Below are positions 45,181-53,526 of a DNA stretch of 64,000 nt, in pieces. Both the position numbers and the translations under genes were made by a program. Position 1 is the first letter of the stretch; each line of letters starts with the position of its first letter. The notes under the pieces were generated by a model. The model saw only the letters and a list, made by a program, of their open reading frames with translations. It did not search any database and was not told the origin of the DNA. The DNA comes from Pseudomonas baetica. Its GTDB lineage: Bacteria > Pseudomonadota > Gammaproteobacteria > Pseudomonadales > Pseudomonadaceae. The stretch is taken from positions 3,771,001 through 3,835,000 of the forward strand of contig NZ_PHHE01000001.1 of NCBI RefSeq assembly GCF_002813455.1, given 5' to 3'.

Positions 45181-47592
45181 TTATTGGGTCGCCCGCGCCG
45201 GCAGCAGCTTCAGGGTACTGCGTGTATTCGCCGTCACTTCCTCATCGCTGAAGTGCGCCTGCACATACATCCCGTCCACATACGCCTCAGCCTGATCGTC
45301 AAAGTGACTGTCGAACGGCACACCACTCTGGCCCACCGGGTTGATCGTCAAACTGTGCGCCGGATCGGCGAAATCCACCAGGCGCCGGGTCGACGGCCCA
45401 TAAGTCACCGGCCACGGCGCCGGGCCGATCTTCGCTGACAGGTTGTTCGGCACTTCATGGCTGCCCGGCGCGGCGAACGGCCCGACATTGAAAATACGAT
45501 CCAGCGGCTTCTGCTGCCCCAGCGGATGACCATGGGTCAACGTATGCGCCGTGCCCCATTGCCAGGCGGACGTGTCGTCGCCGAGGGTCAGCTTCAGGTG
45601 CGCCATGCTCGCTTGCCAGGCCGTACGGACAACATCGGCGCGAGTCTCTTTGGTTGGCGTATTGCGGTTATCCCACCACGCGGAATCGGCGTTCGCCGCC
45701 AGCCGTGGCAGTGCCGAATCGATCACCCGCGTCGACAGCAGCGTCTCGAAAAAGTCATTGCCCAACTCGTCGCGCATTGCCGCATCGGCGAGGTCGTAGA
45801 GGAACTGGTTGAACAGCGTTGCACTGATCGAATCTAGCGGATAGTCGCCTTGCCACTGCGCCAGTTGCTCGACCAGTTTGAGCTGCGCCGGATCGCTCAC
45901 CACTTCACGCAATACTGGCAACAACGGCGCCAGCAAACGCGGGCCGTAACCGGTGGCGGTGCCCAGTTGCAGTTTCTGGTTAGCTTCATTGGTCCACTTC
46001 ACGCGCTTGTCGCTGAGCTGCTGATTGAGCTGCTGGCCACGGTCGGCGAGGTTGTAGTAACCCGGAATTTCCATGCCGGTGGGCGAAACAGGCTGGAAGT
46101 TGGCCGAGACGATATAGCCGCGCGCCGGGTTTTCTTCCTGCGGGTTGGCGCTGAACGGGTAGTAGCCGTCCTTGTCCGCCTGATTCGTGCTGCCGTCGAG
46201 AATGAAGCCCGGTTTGACACCGGTCGGCCGCTTGGGCAGCAACGCCGAAGCCCACCAGGCGATATCGCCCTTGGCGTTGGCGTAAACCAGATTAAGCCCC
46301 GGCGCCTGCACTTTGGCGGCAGCAGCGCGGGCCTTTGCCAGGGTGTCGGCGCGGTTGAGCTGGTAGAAGCCTTCAAGGATCGGATTCGGCGTTTCCAGGA
46401 ATGCCCACCACATGGCGATCGGCGTCTTGCCGGCGGCCGTACCCAGCGCATCGTTGACGATCGGGCCGTGGGGCGACTGGCGCAGGGTGATCGTCACCGG
46501 CGCCTGGCCCTTCACATTGATCTGTTGCTCGGTGCTGACCATGTCGGTCCACTGGCCGTGATACCAGACCTGATTCGGGTTGTCCGGGTTGACCTTCTCG
46601 GCGATCAGGTCCAGATCGTCGTTCTGGAACATGGTCAGGCTCCAGCCGAAATCCATGTTGTGCCCCAGGAACGCGAACGGCACCAGCGCCTGATGATGGC
46701 CGTACAGCTCAAAGCCCGGCGCCGACAGTTGCGCTTCGTACCACACCGACGGCACCGAAAAGCGAATGTGTGGATCGCCGGCCAGCAGCGGTTTGCCGCT
46801 TTGGCTGTGACTGCCCGAGATGACCCACGCGTTGCTGCCTTCGAATTGCGGCAGGCCGTTGTCGATCAGCGCTTGCTCGCTGAGGCGGGCGAGGGCGTTG
46901 AGGTCTTTCCAGTCATTGGCGGCGAGGGCCGGTTTCGGGGTGGTGCGATCTTTCGCCAGCACACCTTTGGGCTGCCAGTCGAGGTCGAAGACGTTGAGGT
47001 AATCGGCGCCGAGTTGATCGCGCACGTAGGTCAGCAGCGGTTCGGTGCGAAACGCCGCGGCAAAGCTGTAGGCCATGTAACCGGCCACGCTAATGCTGTC
47101 TTCGGCGGTGAACGGCCGCTTGGGGATGCCCAGCACGTCGAACTCGACGGGCGCGGCGTGGCTGTCCTGATATTGGTTGATGCCGTCCAGATAGGCTTGC
47201 AGGCCCTTCCACGCCGGGGATTGTTTATCGAGGTTGGCGACGTAGCTGGCTGCACGTTCGCGGATGCGCAGGCTGCGGAACAGTTTGTCGGTGTCGAGCA
47301 GTTTCGGTCCGAGCACTTCGGCCAGTTCGCCCCGGGCGAGACGACGCATGGCTTCCATCTGGAACAAGCGATCTTGGGCATGTACATAGCCGAGGGCACG
47401 GTAGAGGTCGGTTTCGTTCTCGGCGCGGATGTGCGGCACGCCACGCTCGTCGTAGCGCACGGTCACCGAACCTTGCAGCTTGCGCAGCTCGACCTGGCCC
47501 TGGCGCGTCGGCTGTTTGCTGTAGACGTACCAGCCGGCGCCAGCGAGCAGGACAACGATGAACAAGGCAAGAACGGTGAACACGCGCTTCAT
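45181..47592 (-). CDS. hacB: Penicillin-acylase-family protein, probable AHL acylase HacB
   Basis: From ATG 47592 (MKRVFTVLALFIVVLLAGAG) with ribosome site GGAGTCACC, the precursor is 803 aa. It has an N-terminal signal/anchor helix (~5-23), an alpha-chain region (RGVPHIRAENETDLYRALGY) and the autocatalytic Ntn cleavage site Gly252-Ser253 (EGSNAWVISG). Ser253 becomes the beta-chain nucleophile. In P. aeruginosa the acylase gene next to spuH is hacB (PA0305), an acyl-homoserine lactone acylase, so synteny supports that identity, although here an HD/GlxA pair intervenes. It would degrade long-chain AHL signals in the periplasm. AHL specificity is inferred. Confidence 0.78.
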   Translation of the reverse strand: MKRVFTVLALFIVVLLAGAGWYVYSKQPTRQGQVELRKLQGSVTVRYDERGVPHIRAENETDLYRALGYVHAQDRLFQMEAMRRLARGELAEVLGPKLLDTDKLFRSLRIRERAASYVANLDKQSPAWKGLQAYLDGINQYQDSHAAPVEFDVLGIPKRPFTAEDSISVAGYMAYSFAAAFRTEPLLTYVRDQLGADYLNVFDLDWQPKGVLAKDRTTPKPALAANDWKDLNALARLSEQALIDNGLPQFEGSNAWVISGSHSQSGKPLLAGDPHIRFSVPSVWYEAQLSAPGFELYGHHQALVPFAFLGHNMDFGWSLTMFQNDDLDLIAEKVNPDNPNQVWYHGQWTDMVSTEQQINVKGQAPVTITLRQSPHGPIVNDALGTAAGKTPIAMWWAFLETPNPILEGFYQLNRADTLAKARAAAAKVQAPGLNLVYANAKGDIAWWASALLPKRPTGVKPGFILDGSTNQADKDGYYPFSANPQEENPARGYIVSANFQPVSPTGMEIPGYYNLADRGQQLNQQLSDKRVKWTNEANQKLQLGTATGYGPRLLAPLLPVLREVVSDPAQLKLVEQLAQWQGDYPLDSISATLFNQFLYDLADAAMRDELGNDFFETLLSTRVIDSALPRLAANADSAWWDNRNTPTKETRADVVRTAWQASMAHLKLTLGDDTSAWQWGTAHTLTHGHPLGQQKPLDRIFNVGPFAAPGSHEVPNNLSAKIGPAPWPVTYGPSTRRLVDFADPAHSLTINPVGQSGVPFDSHFDDQAEAYVDGMYVQAHFSDEEVTANTRSTLKLLPARATQ

Positions 47593-47694
47593 GGTGACTC
47601 CTTGTGCTGGCGGGATTGCCGCCCGTCGGGCTGCAAACAATTAGCACAGACCTTCTGTGCCGTGCAGCGCTGTCCTTAAAAAGTCCGGAATGCC

Positions 47695-48273
47695 TTACTG
47701 CGCTGGCACCGGCCATGGACAATAGCAGCCGACCGCGAGGGTGTGCGTGGCGTTGACCGGGCGATCGTCCGTCAGGGCATGCAGGATGGGTTCGATGAAG
47801 CTGTTGCTGGAGTTGCAGGTCAGGCCTTCGCTGTAAGGGCCGAAGTACGCCAGTTTACCGTTACGATCCCAGATCGCCACGGCCGGGCTGGCGGGGACCT
47901 GCTCGGAGCCGGGCAACACGGTGATGGTTTTCAGTGTGCTTAGCGTGGCGGGCAACTGGCCGTGGCTGCCGGCCCTCTGCACTGCAAAGAATTCGACGCC
48001 TTTGCCGTTGAACTGCTCGACCATCTCGGTCAGGTGTTGCTGGTTGCCGACATTGCACGGGCAGGCCGGGTCCCAGAAATGCACGAGGCGGATATTGCCA
48101 GGCCCGGCCAGTTCATCGGGCAGTCGCAACGGATCGCCGGAAAACACCGCCGTGTGTTCGCTGAACGCGCGCAGATATCGCCCTTGAAACCAGTCATACG
48201 CGGCCCACAGCACCCCGGCGCACACAAGCGCGAGCAGGCTGGCAAACAGTGCGGTGCGGTAGGGCGAACGCAT
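47695..48273 (-). CDS. Membrane-anchored thioredoxin-like protein (DUF6436-type) with CxC
   Basis: The 192-aa protein has an N-terminal helix (TALFASLLALVCAGVLWAAY, 7-26). A thioredoxin-like domain follows, recognisable from VHFWDPACPCNVGNQQHLTE, FFAVQRAGSHGQLP and ASPAVAIWDRNGKLAYFGPY. The active-site position holds Cys71-Pro-Cys73 (CxC) instead of CxxC. Further cysteines occur at SEGLTCNSSNSF and in the C-terminal VGCYCPWP. It is likely a periplasmic disulfide-active or metal-binding protein; the substrate is unknown. It is upstream of hacB on the same strand with a 102-bp gap, so they might be co-transcribed. Confidence 0.75.
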   Translation of the reverse strand: MRSPYRTALFASLLALVCAGVLWAAYDWFQGRYLRAFSEHTAVFSGDPLRLPDELAGPGNIRLVHFWDPACPCNVGNQQHLTEMVEQFNGKGVEFFAVQRAGSHGQLPATLSTLKTITVLPGSEQVPASPAVAIWDRNGKLAYFGPYSEGLTCNSSNSFIEPILHALTDDRPVNATHTLAVGCYCPWPVPAQ

Positions 48274-48371
48274 GGATTTGTGTCCTCAGAGGCCGGCTAG
48301 CTTGCCATGCTTGACTCAACAGATGAATATCGCAGGCCGATAAAGTCTGTTCACCGTTCTGGAAATGCCTC

Positions 48372-49319
48372 ATGCCTGCCACTTTCGACCCCGATCAATT
48401 ACGCGCCAGCCTCAAGCCTCTGGCCGAGTGGCAGGCGTTGTCCGAGGAGGCGAAAGCGTATCAACGGTTCTACCAGACCGACTTCCCCGAACGCGATGTC
48501 TGGCGCGGCATGGGGCGGTTTGCCGTGAACGGTTACGAACTGGTCAGCCATTGCTGGTGGCCAGAGAAGGTCAAGGGCACACTGTTTCTGTTGCACGGTT
48601 TCTACGATCACACCGGGCTCTATCGGCATGTGATCGAGTGGGCGCTGGACCAGGATTTTGCGGTGATTGCCTGCGATTTGCCGGGGCATGGTCTGTCGAG
48701 TGGGGTGCGGGCGAGCATCCGTGATTTCTCGGAATATCAGGACACCCTGCAAGCGTTGTTCGCCGAGGCCAATTCGATCGCGCTGCCGCAGCCGTGGCAC
48801 TTGTGCGGGCAAAGTACCGGCGGGGCGATCGTGGTCGACCATGTGCTCAACCATGGTGAGAACAGTCCGGCGCAAGGTCACTTGATTTTGCTGTCGCCGC
48901 TGGTGCGACCGCGGGCGTGGGGCTGGTCGCAGCTCAGTTACTACCTGCTGCGGCCGTTTGTGCGGGGCATTGCCCGGCGCTTTAGCGAAAACTCCAATGA
49001 CCCGGACTTCCTGCCGTTTCTGCTGGCCGATCCGTTGCAGCCCAAGCGCTTGCCGACCGCGTGGGTCGGCGCCTTGTCACGCTGGATCAGTCGGGTCGAG
49101 TACGCGAAAAAAAGTCCGCGACGGCCGCTGATCATTCAGGGGCAGGCGGACATGACTGTCGACTGGCAGCACAATTTGCAGGTGTTGAAGTGGAAGTTCG
49201 ATCGGCCGCAGATTTTGCTGTTGGCGCAGGCGCGGCATCATCTGGCCAATGAGACGGCTGACATGCGTGAGGAGTATTTCGAGTTCTTGAGCAAGCGGAT
49301 CAGGGGCCGGAATCTCTAG
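48372..49319 (+). CDS. Alpha/beta hydrolase (lysophospholipase-like, S33 type)
   Basis: The 315-aa protein shows the alpha/beta hydrolase core: TLFLLHGFYDHTGLYRHVIE (oxyanion HG, ~70-90), CDLPGHGLSSG, the nucleophile elbow GQSTGG with Ser148, and the C-terminal LIIQGQADMTVDW (Asp) and LAQARHHLANE (His). It resembles monoacylglycerol lipase/PldB-type hydrolases. No signal peptide is evident. It is divergent from the DUF6436 gene. Natural substrate unknown. Confidence 0.88.
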   Translation: MPATFDPDQLRASLKPLAEWQALSEEAKAYQRFYQTDFPERDVWRGMGRFAVNGYELVSHCWWPEKVKGTLFLLHGFYDHTGLYRHVIEWALDQDFAVIACDLPGHGLSSGVRASIRDFSEYQDTLQALFAEANSIALPQPWHLCGQSTGGAIVVDHVLNHGENSPAQGHLILLSPLVRPRAWGWSQLSYYLLRPFVRGIARRFSENSNDPDFLPFLLADPLQPKRLPTAWVGALSRWISRVEYAKKSPRRPLIIQGQADMTVDWQHNLQVLKWKFDRPQILLLAQARHHLANETADMREEYFEFLSKRIRGRNL

Positions 49320-49333
49320 CGTCTGTCAGGGCC

Positions 49334-49402
49334 TCTTCGCGAGCAGGCTCGCTCCCACAGGGGCACGCGTTCCCAAATGTGGGAGCGAGCCTGCTCGCGA
49401 AG
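49334..49402. repeat. REPIN between convergent hydrolase and DUF2059 genes
   Basis: Inverted arms CTTCGCGAGCAGGCTCGCTC and complement, with an ~18-base spacer, lie in the 104-bp gap. Confidence 0.9.
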
Positions 49403-49423
49403 GCGGCGATCAGACAGCGCAGA

Positions 49424-50176
49424 TCATTGGTTGAGATTCGAAGTGTTCTGCCCCACCGCCAACCCCGCCCGAATCGCCGCCAGCGCCGCTTGATAGTAAG
49501 CCTTGCCCTCGGTCGACTCGGCAAACGTCGCAAACTCTTCCAGCTCTTCATCCGACAGGTCGCGATACACGTAGAGCAGCGTGTTGTTCATGTCCGCGCC
49601 AATCTGATCCATCAGGCGCTGGCGCTGACCGTTCAACATGCCTTGTGCCTGACCACCACCGAGCAGTCCCGGGATCATCGAACTCAAACTGTCCGCCGCC
49701 ACGCCGGCAATCGCCAGGCTGACTTCGGCGCCGGCTTCACGGGCAGGCAGGGCTTGGGCGAGATGGCCGATGATCAGCAGGCGGCTGTCGCTGGCCGGCA
49801 TTTTCGGCAGGCCTTTGGCATTCTTCGCCAGTTGATCGCGACGGGTTGCGAGCAATTCGGCGGCGACGATTTTCTTGCCCAGCGGCGACTGGAAAAAGGA
49901 CAGGGCCGGTTTCGGATCGGCGAGGTTCTGCCGCAGCTGTGCTTCGGCACGCTGATCCATGGCCATGGGGGCGAAGCGCTGATTGCTGTTGTTGACCAGT
50001 GCTTGAAATACGGCAGGCGGCAGGCTGTTCTGATAGCGCTGCTGCGCTGCACTCAGGGCGTCATTGAAATGCGCACGTTGATCTGGCCAGCCGGCGATCT
50101 TGTACAACTGATCGTAGCCGTCCGCCCAGGCGGGCAAAACACAGAACATCAACAGTGAAAAAAGCAAACGGCGCAT
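49424..50176 (-). CDS. Exported DUF2059 protein
   Basis: The 250-aa protein has a signal peptide (MRRLLFSLLMFCVLPAWADG). The C-terminal DUF2059 signature reads VYRDLSDEELEEFATFAEST, then EGKAYYQAALAAIRAG (~205-240). The remainder is helical and contains RAHFNDALSAAQQRYQNSLP. Family members are periplasmic proteins of unknown function. The gene stands alone, convergent to the hydrolase and divergent from the 2OG oxygenase. Confidence 0.85.
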   Translation of the reverse strand: MRRLLFSLLMFCVLPAWADGYDQLYKIAGWPDQRAHFNDALSAAQQRYQNSLPPAVFQALVNNSNQRFAPMAMDQRAEAQLRQNLADPKPALSFFQSPLGKKIVAAELLATRRDQLAKNAKGLPKMPASDSRLLIIGHLAQALPAREAGAEVSLAIAGVAADSLSSMIPGLLGGGQAQGMLNGQRQRLMDQIGADMNNTLLYVYRDLSDEELEEFATFAESTEGKAYYQAALAAIRAGLAVGQNTSNLNQ

Positions 50177-50293
50177 AGGGACTCCTGTCAGCAGCGGACT
50201 ATTCTCCGTGCGGTGCAGTTACTTGTCGAGAATTCGTATCCAGCCGCTGCGTGGCTCTGTCGGATTTGTTGCCGCCGACATACTATGCGCGCC

Positions 50294-50917
50294 ATGCAAA
50301 TATCCTCTGAACACCCGCTGCTGTTACGTATCGTCGACGACCTGGCCGAGCACGGCTGGTCGCAGCAGAACATTTTCCTGCCCGCGGGTTTGACCCGCGA
50401 GCTGGCGGCCGAGTGCCGTAAACGTGAGGCCGAGGGTGAGCTGGCGCCGGCGGCGGTGGGTCGCGGGCCGTTTTCGGAGATTCGCGAGGGTATTCGCGGC
50501 GACCACATCCAGTGGATCGATCCGGGCCAGGCCGAGGCCAGTGACCGCTATCTGGAGCTGATGGACAGTCTGCGCGAGGCACTCAACCGGGGCTTGTTCC
50601 TCGGGCTGGAAGACTTCGAATGCCATTTCGCGCTGTATCCGCCGGGTGCGTTCTATCGCAAGCACGTTGACCGCTTCCGCGATGATGACCGGCGCATGGT
50701 GTCGGCGGTGGTCTACCTCAACGAGGCCTGGCTGCCGGAAGATGGCGGTCAGTTGCGCATGTACCTGGACGATGAGCGCGTCTACGACGTGCAGCCCACC
50801 GGCGGCTGCCTGGTGGTGTTTCTGTCTGGCGAAGTCCCGCATGAAGTGCTGCCGGCCAATCGTGAGCGCTTGTCGCTGACGGGCTGGTTCCGCCGTCGTG
50901 GCAACGAGCCGTTCTGA
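50294..50917 (+). CDS. 2OG-Fe(II) dioxygenase (prolyl hydroxylase-like)
   Basis: I start at ATG 50294 (MQISSEHPLLLRIVDDLAEH), giving 207 aa; another ATG 9 bp upstream is possible. The double-stranded beta-helix iron site is clear: His124 and Asp126 in YRKHVDRFRDDDRR, His183 in GEVPHEVLP, and Arg192 for 2-oxoglutarate. It hydroxylates an unknown protein or small molecule. The DUF523 gene begins 2 bp after its stop, so they form an operon, an association conserved in PAO1 (PA0310-0311, from memory). Confidence 0.88.
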   Translation: MQISSEHPLLLRIVDDLAEHGWSQQNIFLPAGLTRELAAECRKREAEGELAPAAVGRGPFSEIREGIRGDHIQWIDPGQAEASDRYLELMDSLREALNRGLFLGLEDFECHFALYPPGAFYRKHVDRFRDDDRRMVSAVVYLNEAWLPEDGGQLRMYLDDERVYDVQPTGGCLVVFLSGEVPHEVLPANRERLSLTGWFRRRGNEPF

Positions 50918-50919
50918 TC

Positions 50920-51405
50920 ATGGAAAAGATTCTGGTCAGCCGCTGCCTGTTGGGTCACCGCGTGCGTTACGACGGCGGGGCCAGCGGACCGTTCGATTTG
51001 CTTGAGCAGTGGATTGCCGAAGGGCGCGTGGTGCCATTGTGTCCGGAAGTGGCGGGTGGTTTGCCGACGCCACGGGCGGCGGCGGAGATCCCAGGCGGGC
51101 AGGGTAGTGAAGTGCTCGATGGCGTTGCTTCGGTCATCACTACCGAAGGCGAGGATGTCAGCGCGCAGTTTCTGGATGGTGCTCGGCAGGCGCTGGAGTT
51201 GGTGCACAAACACGGAATCCGCGTGGCGGTGCTCAAAGCCAATAGCCCATCGTGCGGCAATCTGCTGACCTATGACGGCACGTTCAGTGGAGTGAAAGTC
51301 AGTGGTGAAGGCGTGACGGCTGCGTTGCTCAAACGCCATGGCGTGCAGATTTTCAGCGAGCTCGAACTGCCGCAGGCTGCAACAGCCCTGACACAACTCG
51401 ATTAA
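50920..51405 (+). CDS. DUF523 protein
   Basis: The 161-aa protein begins MEKILVSRCLLGHRVRYDGG, the DUF523 signature (CLLGxxxRYDGG), followed by PLCPEVAGGLPTPRAAAEI and a later KANSPSCGNLLTYDGTFSG with the conserved SPSCG cysteine. The three conserved cysteines (Cys9, the PLCPE Cys and the SPSCG Cys) suggest metal or iron-sulfur binding. Function unknown. It is coupled to the 2OG oxygenase gene upstream by a 2-bp spacing. Confidence 0.9.
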   Translation: MEKILVSRCLLGHRVRYDGGASGPFDLLEQWIAEGRVVPLCPEVAGGLPTPRAAAEIPGGQGSEVLDGVASVITTEGEDVSAQFLDGARQALELVHKHGIRVAVLKANSPSCGNLLTYDGTFSGVKVSGEGVTAALLKRHGVQIFSELELPQAATALTQLD

Positions 51406-51424
51406 AACCCCACCCCGAATCCCC

Positions 51425-51515
51425 GTGTGGGAGGAGGCTTGCTCGCGAAAGCGGTGGGTCATTCAACATGTGCATTGACTGACACGACGCCTTCGGGAGC
51501 AAGCCCCCTCCCACA
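51425..51515. repeat. Chimeric REPIN (two REP subtypes paired)
   Basis: The left arm is TGTGGGAGGAGGCTTGCTCG followed by CGAAAGC. The right arm is CTTCGGGAGCAAGCCCCCTC. The left end carries the CGCGAA tip of one subtype and the right end the CGGGAG tip of the other. The arms still pair for most of their length. Confidence 0.8.
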
Positions 51516-51526
51516 GGGTTTTGTGT

Positions 51527-52096
51527 TCACTCGGGTTCGGGGAACCATTTCGCCGACAGCGCCGCCAGACGCCCATCCGCTTTGATCCGCTGCATCGCGC
51601 TCGCAAGGCTGGCCTGAAACGCCGGATTACCCTTCTGAAACGGAATCGCCAATTCCACCGGTGCACTCACAGCAGGCTTCTCCTCGGTCAACGCCTGCAC
51701 CAGTACCATCGGGCGTGGCTGCTCATCCTTCTTCGCCAGCAACTGCGAATCGACCTTGCCGTATGGCGTACTGAAGTCGAAACGATCCTTGAGTTCAGGT
51801 GTCAGTGCTATGTGGTTGAGCGCGACGTCGTACTTGCCGCTTTCAACGCCCTGGAGCAGGTCGCCCGCATCGGTGACGATGAAGTCGGCGCGAACATCCA
51901 GCTCCTTGGCCAGCAGTTGCCCAAGCTCGACTTCGAACCCCGTGAGTGTGTCGCCGTTCTTGTAATTGAAGGGCGGTGTATTAGCCTCAAGGGCAATGCG
52001 CAACTCGCCACGGTCGTTGACGTCATCAATCAGTTCGGCGTGAGCCAGTGGGCTCAAAAGGGGTAGCAGGCAGATCAGGCCAGGCAAAAAGCGCAT
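51527..52096 (-). CDS. Short amino-acid-type periplasmic substrate-binding protein
   Basis: I start at ATG 52096 (MRFLPGLICLLPLLSPLAHA) because AAGGAG lies 6-7 bases upstream; a GTG two codons earlier would overlap that site. The 189-aa product has a signal peptide and the start of an SBP family 3 domain (DRGELRIALEANTPPFNYKN, then LTGFEVELGQLLAKELDVRA and KYDVALNHIALTPELKDRFD). Typical members have 230-260 residues. The second lobe is shortened: after FSTPYGKVDSQLLAKKD there are only ~30 residues before AIPFQKGNPAFQASLASAMQ. The frame is intact, so it may be a compact sensor or binding protein rather than a broken one. Confidence 0.78.
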   Translation of the reverse strand: MRFLPGLICLLPLLSPLAHAELIDDVNDRGELRIALEANTPPFNYKNGDTLTGFEVELGQLLAKELDVRADFIVTDAGDLLQGVESGKYDVALNHIALTPELKDRFDFSTPYGKVDSQLLAKKDEQPRPMVLVQALTEEKPAVSAPVELAIPFQKGNPAFQASLASAMQRIKADGRLAALSAKWFPEPE

Positions 52097-52231
52097 GGTC
52101 ACTCCTTTGAAATCATTAACGCGACGCTCTGAGTCAGGCTCGCTTTGCTATGGTTGTCGAGTGCCTTCGACAACGAATGGTCATGAAGTTGTCATGACCG
52201 GACGGATTTTACGGAAAAACTGGAGAAGAAA

Positions 52232-52657
52232 ATGAAAAGCTTTATGTCACGTGCAGCGTTGGCGGGTGTACTGATGGGCGTTTCGGTGCTGGCCAGTGCG
52301 GCTACCCCGGCTCCAAAGGGTGCCGAAGTGTTCATCGTTTCTCCCGAAGACGGGGCGAAGGTTTCCCAAGAGTTCAAGGTCAAGTTTGGTACCAAGGACG
52401 TCGCGCTGGCCCCGGCCGGTGACGTTACCAAGAACACCGGTCACCATCACTTGCTGATCGACGTCGACAAACTGCCGGCTGCCGGCGCGCCGATTCCGAA
52501 CGATGCGAACCACATGCACTTTGGCAAGGCGCAGACCGAAGCCACAATCAAACTGGCCCCTGGCAAACACACTCTGCAACTGGAGCTGGGTGACAGCGGC
52601 CATATGCCATTCGATCCACCGATCGTTTCGAAGAAAATCACCGTCAACGTCGAATAA
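52232..52657 (+). CDS. Exported DUF4399 protein
   Basis: The 141-aa protein has a signal peptide (MKSFMSRAALAGVLMGVSVL, cleavage near ASA-AT). The DUF4399 domain follows: VFIVSPEDGAKVSQEFKVKF, NTGHHHLLIDVDKLP, NDANHMHFGKAQTE and PGKHTLQLELGDSGHMPFDP. The clustered histidines suggest metal (perhaps copper) binding, which is inference. Its natural 3' region is interrupted 11 bp after the stop by the IS element, which may have displaced its terminator. Confidence 0.87.
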   Translation: MKSFMSRAALAGVLMGVSVLASAATPAPKGAEVFIVSPEDGAKVSQEFKVKFGTKDVALAPAGDVTKNTGHHHLLIDVDKLPAAGAPIPNDANHMHFGKAQTEATIKLAPGKHTLQLELGDSGHMPFDPPIVSKKITVNVE

Positions 52658-52705
52658 ATTTTCGGCGTTGTCTAGTCCTGAAATAGGTTTACACCTGTTT
52701 CAACC

Positions 52706-53503
52706 TCAAAACGCCCGATGCACCGCATCGGGCGTTTTGTATTTCAGCGACAGATGAGGCCGCTCGTTGTTATAGATCTGCACCGACTCGTCCACCATCC
52801 GGATGGCATCTGCAAAATCTTTGGGCCGATGCAGCATTAACTCGTTTTTCAAAATTCCATTCACACGCTCAGCCAATGCATTTTGGTAGCAGTCGTAGCC
52901 ATCGGTCATTGAGCAGGTGATGCCGTACTTGGCATGCAGCCGCTGATAAAGCTCGGAGCAGTATTGAACGCCTCTGTCCGAGTGGTGCACCAAGTGTTGT
53001 TCCGTTGTCCGCTGCTTCAGGGCTTTGTTGAACGCCTGGATCACCGATTCGGTGTGCAAGCTTTCATGGACATGGTGACCCACGATTTTTCGAGAGTACG
53101 CATCGGTGATCAAACTCAGATAAGCCACACCCGTTTGCGTTGGTAAGTAGGTGATGTCCGCAACCCATACTTGCTCTGGTGCCTTGGCGACTACCTGAAT
53201 CGGCCCATCTTTGAGCAGGTTTGGATGCCGGCGAAAGCGATGATGACTGTCTGTTGTTTTGTGATAGGCCCGCCTGCGAGGAACCAGTTCGCGCCGATCT
53301 CGCAAGATATTGAATAAACGGTCTCGACCAACCTTTACGGACATTTCTGGCTCAGTGCGCATTAGATTGTGAAGTTTTCGGGTGCCAAGGCGCGGTTGCC
53401 TGAGTCGCTTTTCCCTCACGAATCCCATCACTTCCTGAGCATGACGGGCCCGGGCATCACACGCCCGGTTGCGCTTGTAATAAGCCTGACGGGAAATCCC
53501 CAT
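52706..53503 (-). CDS. IS3-family transposase OrfB (DDE integrase domain)
   Basis: The 265-aa listed frame starts at MGISRQAYYKRNRACDARAR, but the frame is open upstream to the slippery site, so the functional product is probably the OrfAB fusion. An HTH_21-type region is followed by the retroviral-integrase-like catalytic domain with Asp116 (VWVADITYLPT), Asp176 (HHSDRGVQYCS) and Glu212 (NALAERVNGILKNE), i.e. D-D-35-E spacing. The C-terminus YNNERPHLSLKYKTPDAV is typical of IS3 transposases. All catalytic residues are present. Confidence 0.96.
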   Translation of the reverse strand: MGISRQAYYKRNRACDARARHAQEVMGFVREKRLRQPRLGTRKLHNLMRTEPEMSVKVGRDRLFNILRDRRELVPRRRAYHKTTDSHHRFRRHPNLLKDGPIQVVAKAPEQVWVADITYLPTQTGVAYLSLITDAYSRKIVGHHVHESLHTESVIQAFNKALKQRTTEQHLVHHSDRGVQYCSELYQRLHAKYGITCSMTDGYDCYQNALAERVNGILKNELMLHRPKDFADAIRMVDESVQIYNNERPHLSLKYKTPDAVHRAF

Positions 53504-53526
53504 GAATTGGCAAGCCCGACTAATGC

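Noticed and set aside
45850..47679. 609-codon plus-strand ORF opposite the acylase gene
   Set aside because: It is a GC-driven antisense open frame over hacB. Its translation is low-complexity in His, Gln, Gly, Val and Arg, with no recognisable domain, while the minus-strand protein is a full acylase.
51527..52096. Short binding protein read as a frameshifted pseudogene
   Set aside because: The frame is intact from signal peptide to the C-terminal helix pair and the ribosome site is good. No compensating fragment lies in another frame nearby.
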